From CAZNFR01 sp964572225 (GTDB lineage Bacteria > Bacteroidota > Bacteroidia > Bacteroidales > GCA-2748055): a stretch of DNA of 16,663 nt. The stretch lies in contig CAZNFR010000079.1 in assembly GCA_964572225.1 (NCBI GenBank), forward strand, positions 1 through 16,663. The letters are read 5' to 3'. The notes below the pieces were generated by a model. That model was not told where the DNA came from. It searched no databases and saw only the letters and a list, made by a program, of their open reading frames with translations. Below are positions 1-8,171 of this stretch, in pieces (the stretch's first letter is position 1; each line of letters opens with the position of its first letter). Both the position numbers and the translations under genes were made by a program.

Positions 1-68
1 TAAACCCCTAAACCCCTAAACCTCTTAACCTCTTAACCCCTAAACCTCTTAACCCCTAAACCCCTAAA
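1..68. repeat. Tandem 8-bp repeat array with two unit types
   Basis: After a partial TAAA, eight perfect 8-bp units run from 5 to 68. Unit A is CCCCTAAA and unit B is CCTCTTAA, in the order A A B B A B A A. A and B differ at two linked positions (third and sixth) and no hybrid unit occurs. The array continues off the left edge, so its full size is unknown. It lies 54 bp beyond the stop of the SusD gene. On the minus strand the A units are G-rich (TTTAGGGG). The role is unknown. Confidence 0.9.
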
Positions 69-122
69 ATTTTTCCCGGTTTTGTGCCTGGATTCTGGCT
101 AAATACTCAATATAAAAACTTC

Positions 123-1715
123 CTACCAGCCCGGATTTTGGATCAGCTTCCCTTGCATTTTAGTTAAATCGTAAGTTGGAATTGGAAGAAACTCATGCTT
201 CCCTATGACAAATCCAGGGATGAAATTTTCCGGTGATGGCCATTCTCCCCCTATTCTTCCCCAACGCACAAGATCCCAAAACCGCTCCGCTTCCAGGCCC
301 AGTTCACAAGCTCTTTCCTGCACGATCACAGCCGCAGTCACTTCAGTAACCGGCTCCAGCCCAACCCGCACACGGATCCGGTTAATGCAATCCAGGGCAA
401 GATTGCTGCTGCCATTGAGGTGGAACTCCGCTTCAGCCAACATAAGCAATACTTCAGAATACCTAAGTAAACGCCAGTCCTGCGGGGCATTAAAGGGGGC
501 AGCAATCGATTCATGCAAGGGATAAAGATACTTCTTGATCCCGTATCCTGTATTTATATGGGACAGTAAATGGGCTTTAGGATTAAAGGGTACATAATAC
601 GGACTGTCTTTCTTAGGGGTAATGGTATCCCCGGGAACATATACGGATCCGTACAACCTGGGATCCCGCTTACAACCGGATGGATGACCGTTTGTGGCCT
701 CAAATAAGGCTACAAACTCAGCCGAAGCAGAGGTATTCCTCCATCCGTTAATTCCATTGTAGGCAGAAAGAACCGTACCATCAGTCATCCAACCGGGCAG
801 GTATTGGTTCCTCACGAATTCCGTGCTGGCAAACTGAATGGAAAAAATGCACTCCTTATTGTTTTCAGCCTTATAATACCTCCCCTTATGGACAAGATCC
901 TCCGAAGAGAAATTGGACAGATAGGCATAAATATAGTCAGTGGAATCTGTTCCCTGTGCCTGGGTCAACTCATAAATCCCCTCAAGTTCCGTTACCTTCA
1001 AAAAATATTCCCTGGCTTTCTCCCAATCCTCATGATAAAGATAGGTTTTGCCAAGCAAGGCATAGGCAGCCCCCATCGTAGCCCTTCCTGCATCTTCAGA
1101 CCCATAGGAAACGGGTAAAAGATCAACGGCCCCGGGTATAAATTCTCCTGATACATTTTCATATCCCAAAATATCTTTCTCAATCTGTTCAAGAAAATCG
1201 GCCCAGGTGGAGTTTCCGAAGGTGGCCTGCATGTCGGTGATCACAGTTGTTATCAGAGGGGCCTCATAGTAACGGGTATGCAGAATGAAATTATACAGCG
1301 CTCTGAGAAACTTTACCTCTCCCATAAGTCTTCTTCTCAGATCTTCCGTTAACAAAGGGTCCTTTATTTGTTCAATCTTCTCAAGGGCAAGATTGGATTT
1401 GGCAACCCCGCGGTAAGCATACCCCCAGATAAACTTAACATCTTCACTATCAACCGTGTAAATCATTTCTTCATAACTGGGCTTTTCATATACCCCAAAA
1501 TCACCCATGGCAATACTCATCCATGGCAACCTTAGCCCGTATAAGCCGTTTCCCTTGAGGGCATCGTAACACGCAACCACAGCCTGATGCGCATGATCAA
1601 CCGTAGTGTAATAGTCATTTTGGGTCAGGGCATTTGGATTTTCAATATTCAAGATATCTTCAGAACATCCTGAAATTAAAACTGTTACTATTAATAAACC
1701 TACTAGCTTTTTCAT
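123..1715 (-). CDS. SusD/RagB-family outer-membrane substrate-binding lipoprotein
   Basis: Surface lipoprotein that caps a SusC-type transporter and captures its substrate outside the cell. The 530-residue length is normal for the family. The N-terminus has a short hydrophobic signal and a lipobox (LISGC) with the lipidated cysteine at residue 17, followed by acidic residues typical of surface-exported Bacteroidota lipoproteins. The middle holds helical TPR-like segments, and the C-terminus has the family signature INRIRVRVGL and, further on, ERACELGLEAERFWDLVRWG. The ATG start at 1715 is preceded by AAGGAG only 2 nt away. It is the last gene of a minus-strand operon, 22 bp after the SusC gene. 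The substrate cannot be read from the sequence; an oligosaccharide or similar polymer fragment is the family default. Family assignment is secure. Confidence 0.95.
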   Translation of the reverse strand: MKKLVGLLIVTVLISGCSEDILNIENPNALTQNDYYTTVDHAHQAVVACYDALKGNGLYGLRLPWMSIAMGDFGVYEKPSYEEMIYTVDSEDVKFIWGYAYRGVAKSNLALEKIEQIKDPLLTEDLRRRLMGEVKFLRALYNFILHTRYYEAPLITTVITDMQATFGNSTWADFLEQIEKDILGYENVSGEFIPGAVDLLPVSYGSEDAGRATMGAAYALLGKTYLYHEDWEKAREYFLKVTELEGIYELTQAQGTDSTDYIYAYLSNFSSEDLVHKGRYYKAENNKECIFSIQFASTEFVRNQYLPGWMTDGTVLSAYNGINGWRNTSASAEFVALFEATNGHPSGCKRDPRLYGSVYVPGDTITPKKDSPYYVPFNPKAHLLSHINTGYGIKKYLYPLHESIAAPFNAPQDWRLLRYSEVLLMLAEAEFHLNGSSNLALDCINRIRVRVGLEPVTEVTAAVIVQERACELGLEAERFWDLVRWGRIGGEWPSPENFIPGFVIGKHEFLPIPTYDLTKMQGKLIQNPGW

Positions 1716-1737
1716 AACTCCTTGCTTTTCAAATGGA

Positions 1738-4700
1738 TTAAATAGTTACCTGGATCCCCACTATAAAACTGCGGGGAATGGGATAATACCCCTCATCCAC
1801 TCCCATCCTCAGCACATTGTTGCTTCCTACTTCCGGATCGTAACCGCGGTACTTTGTAAATACATACAGGTTCTGCGCATTGACATAGAGGCGCAGATTT
1901 TCAAAGCTCAAACGGGTGGCCAGCCTTTCGGGAAGTTGATAACCCAGCTGTACAGATTGTATACGCAAAAAGGAAGCATCCTCTGTAAACCAGGTCGAGA
2001 TCCGGGCATTGTAATTTGTGTCCTTGGTGCTCAACCTCGTCTGATCGCTGACGGGATTGGTTTCTGTCCAGTAATTGCTGACACTCCTCAACTTGTTAAA
2101 ATCTTTCGATTCCCGGTCTGTGGCCAATCCAATGAAACTATAATGCTGATTATATACATCCAGGTTCTGCATCCCATAGAGATATACCACCATATCAAAA
2201 TTCCGGTACCCAAGATCGAATGTTAACCCGTAAGTGAAATCGGGCAGGGGTTTTCCAATGATCACCCGGTCAAGGCTGGTGATCCTTCCATCCTGATTAA
2301 TATCTTTAAACCGGATGTCTCCCGGAACCGCATCCTGCTCTGCATGATTATCAACCTCCTCCTGACTCTGAAAGATGCCGTCTGCAACATATCCAAAGAA
2401 ACTTCCAATGGTATGCCCCTCGGTGGTTATGGTATAATCGGTGAAAATAGGATTGGAATTGGGTAGGGAAATCACCTTATTCTTGATTGTCGTGATATTT
2501 CCTCCAAGGCTGTATCTGAATTTTCCCCGGGTATTCCGGTGAAGAATATTCATTTCAAATCCTTTGTTTTGAACATCCCCCAGGTTATACCAGGGATTGG
2601 AATTGGGATCATCCCAATCTTTACCGTGTAACATGGGCAACTCAATGGTAGTGAGCATCTTGTCCTGGTTTTTTATGTAGTATTCAACACTCATTTCCAG
2701 TTTATTCCTGAAAGCACTCAAATCCATTCCGATATTGGTAGTGATGGAGTGCTCCCATTGTATCTCGGGATTCCCCGTACTCCGGAGGTCGGTGGCCCCC
2801 AGGTAAACGGTCTCATCCTCCCCGAAAAGATACCTTGATGCATCAGGTCTAAGCAGGTAGGTATCGTAAACATAATTGCCAATATTCATATTTCCGGTGT
2901 GCCCCCAGCCAAACCTCAGCTTAAGCATGCTTATCTGATCCACATTTCTTAACAAATCCTCGTTCATTTTCCATCCCAGGGAGAAAGAAGGAAAATTACC
3001 GTATCGCTCACCTTCAGGGCCAAAACGGGAGGAGCCGTCCCTTCGTATACTCGCCGTAACGAGATACTTGCTTTTGTAATCGTAAATAAGCCTGGCAAGG
3101 TAAGAGTCAATGATATGCTCGCTGATGTAAGAATTAAGACTTGAAGCTATCTCCGCCTGAGCAAGGGTGTGCTTCGACATATCCCTGAATTCCTGTCCCG
3201 TGGCTCCGAACATGTCGCTGTAATCCTTCTGATAAACATGCCCGGCAACCAGGGTGAAGTTATGCTCCTTGATGCTCCGGTCAAACGTTAAAAGATTTTC
3301 AAGAAGAAACTGTCTGTAGTCCGTTCCCTGTTCATAAAGGGAAGACACAGCATTGGATCGGTTTCCGATATTACCCAACTCATACTCGGGGATCCAGCGG
3401 GTAACCCTGGCACTTCCATAGCTTAATCCTATATTGACCTTATAACTTAACCCCTCCAAAAGCGTGAGTTCACCATACAGGTTTGAGAGTACCCGGGTAT
3501 TGGTAACATCTTCATTTCTCAATAACTGTTCACCTACCGGATTCGTCTGTTCGTTTCTCCCGTTGATACTATCGGTAGGACCTGCAAACCCTCCCATGTT
3601 TTTTGATTCATAAACCGGCATAATGGGGGTAATCAATGTGGCCATTACCCACTTATTGCCCTGTCCACCTGTACTGCCATGATCCCTGGTGCGGCTAATC
3701 AGAATGGACTCTCCTATTTTCAGCCGGTCATTAAACAAACGGTAATCGGAATTTGCCCTCAGATTGATCCTTTCAAAATCCGTATTGATCATCACTCCTT
3801 CTTCGGAATAATAATTCCCCGAAACATTGTAGTTGGCAAATTCATTTCCACCGGATAATCCCAGATAATAATTTTGTCCGAATCCGGTGCGCATTAATTC
3901 CTCCTGCCAGTCCGTATCCGTGTCTCCGTAAGCCTGTCTTAAAGAATCGCTGCTGATAATCAAGGGTTGGGTACCAGGCTCGGTAAGCTCATAAGCGGTA
4001 TTCGTTAGTTCAACATACTCAGGTGTGTTCATGACATCATAACGCCGGTTTACCGGAAAATCGGCAATCTTGAAGTAGGAGGAAAAATCTACCCGGACCG
4101 GTTGATTGGTTTTACCCCTCCTTGTGGTTATAATGACCACTCCGTTTGCTCCCCTCGCACCATAAATTGCAGTTGCAGAAGCGTCCTTCAGAACCTGAAC
4201 CGATTCAATATCCTCGGGATTAAACCCACTTAGTCCTCCTACAGGTAACCCGTCAACGATGTAAAGAGGGTCGGTTGAACTGTTAATGGAACCCAGTCCG
4301 CGGATCTTAACGGAAAAACCAGAACCCGGCCTTCCTCCGGTACTGGAAACCAAAACACCCGGAGCCCGGCCTTGCAACGCAGCTTCAATGGTGGGGGCAT
4401 TGGATTTGATCATATCACTGGCAGAAACCACCGACACCGAGCCGGTTAGATCCTCCGCCCTCTGCGTACCATAACCGATAACCACTACTTCATCAAGATC
4501 CTTTGCCTCCATCTCAAGGCTTATATCCATAATCTCCTGATCATCATACCCGAGTACCTTACTTAAATAACCCACAAAGGAAAATACAATTCTGGTCTCT
4601 TCCTCCCGTATGAACTCCAACCGATACCGACCCTCAATATCGGTAATGGTACCCTGGGTGGTTCCTTCAATAAACACATTGACCCCGGGAATGGGATTCC

Positions 4701-4848
4701 CGGTTGACCCGTCGGTAACTGTTCCGGTGAGTACGGCAGGCCCGGGCTGGCCGGGAATTTTGAAAGAACTCCCCTGAACCTGACGGGCCTGGAAGAGAAT
4801 CGCCATCAGTATGGTTACAACCTGCAACAGCCTGAATAATGACTTCAT
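1738..4848 (-). CDS. SusC/RagA-family TonB-dependent outer-membrane transporter
   Basis: TonB- and proton-motive-force-driven outer-membrane importer that works with the SusD protein encoded just downstream. The 1036-residue protein has a signal peptide (about 1-26), a carboxypeptidase-regulatory-like beta-sandwich (about 39-115, GTVTDGSTGNPIPGVNVFIEG), and a TonB-box-like stretch at 117-129 (DLDEVVVIGYGTQ). The plug domain follows (about 130-245) with the SusC hallmarks KIRGLGSINSSTDPLYIVDG and AIYGARGANGVVIITTRRGK, and then a long beta-barrel ending in a C-terminal IVGIQVTI strand. There is no N-terminal STN domain, so there is no sign of direct anti-sigma signalling through this receptor. 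The ATG at 4848 lies 27 bp after the upstream hydrolase stop; no Shine-Dalgarno sequence is visible. No frameshift or truncation is seen. The substrate is unknown. Confidence 0.96.
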   Translation of the reverse strand: MKSLFRLLQVVTILMAILFQARQVQGSSFKIPGQPGPAVLTGTVTDGSTGNPIPGVNVFIEGTTQGTITDIEGRYRLEFIREEETRIVFSFVGYLSKVLGYDDQEIMDISLEMEAKDLDEVVVIGYGTQRAEDLTGSVSVVSASDMIKSNAPTIEAALQGRAPGVLVSSTGGRPGSGFSVKIRGLGSINSSTDPLYIVDGLPVGGLSGFNPEDIESVQVLKDASATAIYGARGANGVVIITTRRGKTNQPVRVDFSSYFKIADFPVNRRYDVMNTPEYVELTNTAYELTEPGTQPLIISSDSLRQAYGDTDTDWQEELMRTGFGQNYYLGLSGGNEFANYNVSGNYYSEEGVMINTDFERINLRANSDYRLFNDRLKIGESILISRTRDHGSTGGQGNKWVMATLITPIMPVYESKNMGGFAGPTDSINGRNEQTNPVGEQLLRNEDVTNTRVLSNLYGELTLLEGLSYKVNIGLSYGSARVTRWIPEYELGNIGNRSNAVSSLYEQGTDYRQFLLENLLTFDRSIKEHNFTLVAGHVYQKDYSDMFGATGQEFRDMSKHTLAQAEIASSLNSYISEHIIDSYLARLIYDYKSKYLVTASIRRDGSSRFGPEGERYGNFPSFSLGWKMNEDLLRNVDQISMLKLRFGWGHTGNMNIGNYVYDTYLLRPDASRYLFGEDETVYLGATDLRSTGNPEIQWEHSITTNIGMDLSAFRNKLEMSVEYYIKNQDKMLTTIELPMLHGKDWDDPNSNPWYNLGDVQNKGFEMNILHRNTRGKFRYSLGGNITTIKNKVISLPNSNPIFTDYTITTEGHTIGSFFGYVADGIFQSQEEVDNHAEQDAVPGDIRFKDINQDGRITSLDRVIIGKPLPDFTYGLTFDLGYRNFDMVVYLYGMQNLDVYNQHYSFIGLATDRESKDFNKLRSVSNYWTETNPVSDQTRLSTKDTNYNARISTWFTEDASFLRIQSVQLGYQLPERLATRLSFENLRLYVNAQNLYVFTKYRGYDPEVGSNNVLRMGVDEGYYPIPRSFIVGIQVTI

Positions 4849-4875
4849 TTATTTGATTTTAAGATTAGTTCCAAT

Positions 4876-6891
4876 TCAAGGGGCAACAGAGAACAGCTTG
4901 TCGAATTCCTCCCACGCAAAATCACGATCATTCATCCGGAATGACAAAACCCAGTCAATAGATCCGGAAAAAAGCTCCCGGGTCCTATTAAACTGAAAAG
5001 CCTCCCAGGGTACTTCACCCGAAGAAAAATCCTTTCCTGCTTTCGCTAACCAGTCGCCGTTGGCTAACTCTTCCAGTAAGTTCCGGTGAGGTTCATAATC
5101 CAGATAAAGATCCCGGTACAATGTGGTGCCATTCCTATCCGAAATCCTCAATACTGAACCAAGTGGCATCTCAAAGGAAAACTCCGGATCCCCGGATTCA
5201 AAAGACCCGGTAACCCGGCCTGCTGAAAGAATTTCCAGGCGATAGGTTTTTCCCGGATACCCCGAATCATCCTTCAATGTAAGATGAATGAGAGGTTTCA
5301 GTTCCAGGGGCTCGGTAAATCCTGCCTTACGGAAATAAAAGGGACTGGTAATGCACACGTCATGCAAATCTCCATGGCTGGCAGGTAAAGATCCTTCAAA
5401 TTCTTTATTGCAAACCTTTACAATATCCAGGAATTTGGGATCTTCCCAGGCCTTCCTTCCGTATGCTTTTATTACATACCATGAATCCTCATTTTCAGAT
5501 ATTTCCAGGGTTTTCCTGAATATCCTGGGCTTTTCATTCCGTAAATCCCAATATTTAAAAATCTCCCCATTTCGGTAAATCACTAGATAAGATAGATATT
5601 CCTCTTGTTCACCTGAAGCGAATGCCTCAATGTCGAGGGTGTGATTCCGATCTGAAACAGGCACTACATCACCATAATGATAGCGACCATCAATGTTCCC
5701 CAAAATTACCGGTCCCGAGCTGACAAAAGTTCTCCCTTTCCTCACCGCATTGGCAACCTTATCAATGTTGAAATCACCTTCAATTCCATAATAGGTCCTC
5801 ATAGATCCGTAATAAAAACGGTCATCCCGGTCAGGTCCTTCATCAAGTTCGGAAATTGCCGGCATAAAATATCCCTCGTTTAAAACCGAGAACCAAAGAT
5901 TTTGATAATAATAGTGATCATGATTATAACCCATGATTACCAAACCATCCCAAATTTTCCCCGCCAGGAGTCCGAACGATAGATAAGATGCTACATTCGT
6001 TGTATACTTGGCGGTATTCCCTCTTTCCTGCCACCACCAGGAAGTAGGATGAGCCATGATTGCCACAGCATCATCCGCTTGCCTTATCCTCTGAACTACC
6101 TCCGTTCCGGGAACATAAGGAAAATCCAAATCGTCAAAATTCCATGTATGCCCCTCCTCCGACCTGAAATAACTTTTCTCATAGTTTTCATCCATGGTAT
6201 TCCAGAAATAACCCCTGGTGCTTTCCTGTCCAATCCACCAGGTATGCCCTGTCCGGTATTTGGGCATCTCTGATCCATAATGCAAAAGAAAATTTTCGTC
6301 AGAAAAAGGCTGGTACCCCTCAGACCAATTATCATCGCCATATCCAGCCCAACCCTGTGCAGCACAGAGAAAATCGACTCCCTGGGCCCTGCAAATTTGC
6401 CTTACCTTCATTAACAACTGGCTGTCTTCCTCAACATCGGTGTACAGGTGACAATGCCCTCCACCATTAACCCAGCCCTTCCCTCTGAGATCAATCCAGG
6501 GTTCAAGATCCAGTTCAATATCATATCCGGAGGAATCCCTAATTCCAAAACTAAATGAAGTGGAAGTATAATCAATACCCCTGATAACCTCTGAACTATA
6601 GTCTCCCGGACTCAGCTCAATTTCAAGAGTACCATCTTCATTGGTGAATATCCCGGGAAGGTGATCGTAATAACTTTCAACCACCCTGCCCTCACTGTTT
6701 TTAATAACCACCCTGGAAGGGAGTGGCTCCCCGGTCTGATCGTCCAGGACTTTCAGTCGAATCCCCTGGAATACTACCTCCTTCATTCTTATATTCTCAT
6801 CGGAAACAACCCCACATGAAAAGAAATACAAAAAAAAGATCAGAAAGAGGATGAAGGAAGGGAAGGCAGAAAAGATTTTACTTACTTTCAT
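4876..6891 (-). CDS. CehA/McbA-like PHP-fold metallohydrolase, predicted lipoprotein
   Basis: Predicted 671-residue exported metal-dependent hydrolase. The N-terminus is a hydrophobic signal ending in a loose lipobox (FFSC, cysteine 26). A carboxypeptidase-regulatory-like segment follows (about 40-115). The PHP/CehA-like region begins near 140 with the metal-binding pair H146-x-H148 in GGGHCHLYTD. Further candidate ligands are an HP motif at about 281 (IMAHPTSWWW) and an aspartate at about 350 (PAISELDEG), where relatives usually carry G-S/T-D. The segment NAVRKGRTFVSSGPV near 380-397 is typical of CehA/McbA-type proteins. Known relatives hydrolyse esters such as carbaryl, but most members have no known substrate. 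I chose ATG 6891; an in-frame TTG at 6903 would add four residues. It is the first gene of the operon with SusC and SusD, which suggests it processes the same substrate. Confidence 0.8.
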   Translation of the reverse strand: MKVSKIFSAFPSFILFLIFFLYFFSCGVVSDENIRMKEVVFQGIRLKVLDDQTGEPLPSRVVIKNSEGRVVESYYDHLPGIFTNEDGTLEIELSPGDYSSEVIRGIDYTSTSFSFGIRDSSGYDIELDLEPWIDLRGKGWVNGGGHCHLYTDVEEDSQLLMKVRQICRAQGVDFLCAAQGWAGYGDDNWSEGYQPFSDENFLLHYGSEMPKYRTGHTWWIGQESTRGYFWNTMDENYEKSYFRSEEGHTWNFDDLDFPYVPGTEVVQRIRQADDAVAIMAHPTSWWWQERGNTAKYTTNVASYLSFGLLAGKIWDGLVIMGYNHDHYYYQNLWFSVLNEGYFMPAISELDEGPDRDDRFYYGSMRTYYGIEGDFNIDKVANAVRKGRTFVSSGPVILGNIDGRYHYGDVVPVSDRNHTLDIEAFASGEQEEYLSYLVIYRNGEIFKYWDLRNEKPRIFRKTLEISENEDSWYVIKAYGRKAWEDPKFLDIVKVCNKEFEGSLPASHGDLHDVCITSPFYFRKAGFTEPLELKPLIHLTLKDDSGYPGKTYRLEILSAGRVTGSFESGDPEFSFEMPLGSVLRISDRNGTTLYRDLYLDYEPHRNLLEELANGDWLAKAGKDFSSGEVPWEAFQFNRTRELFSGSIDWVLSFRMNDRDFAWEEFDKLFSVAP

Positions 6892-7089
6892 ACTCTGAAT
6901 CAATCAATTGCTTATGTGTGAAAAAAAAAGAAATGTAAGATAATTCAATCATAAGCAAATTAAATAATCATTAATATTTGATAAATAAATCTTAGCCAGC
7001 TGGATCATTCCCAATACCAATGTCCATAGAAATAATATACTAAAATGTCGGTATAGCCTGATTGCGCTGGTTCAATTTGACACGAACCT

Positions 7090-7120
7090 AAAAATAACAG
7101 CATAAATGCCGTTATTTTTT
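7090..7120. terminator. Imperfect dyad: bidirectional terminator-like hairpin or operator
   Basis: The left arm AAAAATAAC-A-GCA (7090-7102) pairs with the right arm TGC-C-GTTATTTTT (7107-7119): 12 pairs with one internal A-C mismatch and a 4-nt loop. The right side carries six T in a row and the left side five A, so on either strand it resembles a Rho-independent terminator. It lies in the gap between divergent genes, where no known transcript needs to end. A transcription-factor operator is an equally good reading. The structure is seen; the function is inferred. Confidence 0.5.
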
Positions 7121-7134
7121 CAATCCCCTTTCAT

Positions 7135-7180
7135 CCTATCCCCAAATCCCCATATCCCCATTCTTCCTATCCCCATTCTT
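7135..7180. repeat. C-rich degenerate repeat, 8-bp period
   Basis: TCCCCA occurs at 7139, 7147, 7155 and 7170, spaced 8, 8 and 15 bp. The 12-mer ATCCCCATTCTT is present twice and the 10-mer CCTATCCCCA twice, 31 bp apart. The minus strand therefore has four GGGG runs with loops of 11, 4 and 4 nt, a possible though non-ideal G-quadruplex. The tract ends about 17 bp before the acyl ligase start codon, so it should lie in or next to its promoter. Confidence 0.7.
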
Positions 7181-7184
7181 TTCC

Positions 7185-7192
7185 TACCTTTA
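7185..7192 (+). promoter_or_regulatory. Possible -7 box (TACCTTTA) before the acyl ligase
   Basis: TACCTTTA matches the Bacteroidota -7 consensus TAnnTTTG in all but the last base. It lies only 4 nt before the ATG at 7197, so a transcript starting from it would be leaderless or nearly so. No upstream TTG at the right spacing is obvious, because that region is the C-rich repeat. Weak call. Confidence 0.25.
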
Positions 7193-7196
7193 CAAA

Positions 7197-8171
7197 ATGT
7201 CCCCCAAAGGTTTCTCCATATCATCCATTACGGATTTTGAATCCGCTGCCCTCGATCAGTTCCTTTTCCAATATACCAACGTCAGGGTCTACCGCGAATT
7301 CTGTGAGCACCTGGGGATCAATCCCTCCGGGATTTCCGGATTGGAAAACATTCCCTTCCTTCCCGTGGAGATGTTTAAGAATCACTCCATCATCGCCGGC
7401 AACGCACAGCCGGAACTGATCTTCAGATCAAGCGGCACCACCGGCGCCAACACCAGTACCCACCCCGTAATCGACCCTGCCCTGTACCGGGAAAGTATTC
7501 TGGGCGGATTTAAGCTTTTCTTCGGGGATCCCGCAGAATGGTGCTTCTTTGCACTCCTGCCCTCCTATCTAGAAAGGGAGGACTCCTCCCTGGTATACAT
7601 GGTCGACCGACTCATCAAAGCCTCGCATAATGCTTACGGCGGATTTTATCTTTATGATCATGATGAGATGCTCAGAAATGTCAAAAAAGCAGGATCATCC
7701 GGATTGAAAATCATGATCATCGGGGTAAGCTTCGCTCTCCTCGACCTGGCCGAAAACCTTTCGCCCGATCTGTCCTCATGTACAATAGTGGAAACCGGAG
7801 GTATGAAAGGCAGAAGGGAGGAACTGACCCGGGAGGAGCTTCATACCATCCTTAAAAGAGAAATGAACCTGAAAACCGTGTATTCCGAATACGGAATGAC
7901 CGAACTGCTCTCACAGGCCTGGTCGCGCGGAGAAGGAATCTTTGAATGCCCGCCCTGGATGAAGGTCCTCATCCGCGACAGCTATGATCCTGCGGAAATC
8001 CTGCCTGCCGGCAGAACCGGCTCCGTTAATGTGATAGATCTCGCAAACCGCTACTCCTGCAGCTTTATAGCTACCTCCGATCTGGGACGATCCCTCCCCG
8101 ATGAACGCTTTGAAATTCTCGGCAGAATGGACCATTCCGACCTCCGGGGCTGCAACCTCCTACTGGGATGA
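7197..8171 (+). CDS. LuxE-like acyl-protein synthetase / acyl ligase
   Basis: Member of the adenylate-forming (ANL) superfamily resembling LuxE acyl-protein synthetase, which activates a fatty acid with ATP and passes it to a protein. In the 324 residues I see the phosphate-binding loop SSGTTG (78-83), a GGMKG motif (201-205), the adenylate motif YGMTE (232-236), and the end-of-domain stretch IATSDLGR followed by ILGRMDHSD (about 291-314). The length is close to LuxE (about 370) and far below full acyl-CoA synthetases. The ATG at 7197 fits the usual N-terminus. No luxC/luxD-like reductase or transferase lies next to it, so bioluminescence is not implied. Stand-alone LuxE-type ligases occur in Bacteroidota with unknown acceptors, perhaps in lipid or surface-glycan acylation. 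Its stop shares the palindrome TGATCA with the convergent neighbour. Confidence 0.8.
   Translation: MSPKGFSISSITDFESAALDQFLFQYTNVRVYREFCEHLGINPSGISGLENIPFLPVEMFKNHSIIAGNAQPELIFRSSGTTGANTSTHPVIDPALYRESILGGFKLFFGDPAEWCFFALLPSYLEREDSSLVYMVDRLIKASHNAYGGFYLYDHDEMLRNVKKAGSSGLKIMIIGVSFALLDLAENLSPDLSSCTIVETGGMKGRREELTREELHTILKREMNLKTVYSEYGMTELLSQAWSRGEGIFECPPWMKVLIRDSYDPAEILPAGRTGSVNVIDLANRYSCSFIATSDLGRSLPDERFEILGRMDHSDLRGCNLLLG

Larger units (their letters stand above)
6892..7196. other. 305-bp divergent intergenic region
   Basis: This AT-rich gap separates the minus-strand metallohydrolase–SusC–SusD operon from the plus-strand acyl ligase. It holds the dyad at 7090-7120 and the C-rich 8-bp-period tract at about 7135-7180. 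No perfect TAnnTTTG box was found for the operon on the minus strand; the nearest are one-mismatch versions at 6956-6963 and 6946-6953 without a matching upstream TTG. The operon may therefore use an activator or an ECF sigma factor. No ORF or tRNA was seen. Confidence 0.6.

Noticed and set aside
1..68. Telomere or eukaryotic origin suggested by CCCCTAAA repeats
   Set aside because: All genes in the window are clearly bacterial, the repeat has two mixed unit types, and a linear-chromosome end cannot be inferred from a window edge.
1..68. CRISPR array
   Set aside because: Units are 8 bp and contiguous, with no spacers, and no cas gene is present.
6892..6903. TTG start at 6903 for the metallohydrolase
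   Set aside because: An ATG four codons later gives a better signal peptide start (MKVSKIFS); no evidence favours TTG.
6900..6935. Homopolymer A run near 6921-6929 as a phase-variable tract
   Set aside because: It is a 9-base A run upstream of the start codon in an AT-rich leader; nothing shows it alters a frame or a promoter spacer.
7197..8171. Bioluminescence (lux) locus
   Set aside because: Only a LuxE-like ligase is present; no luciferase, reductase or acyltransferase genes lie nearby.
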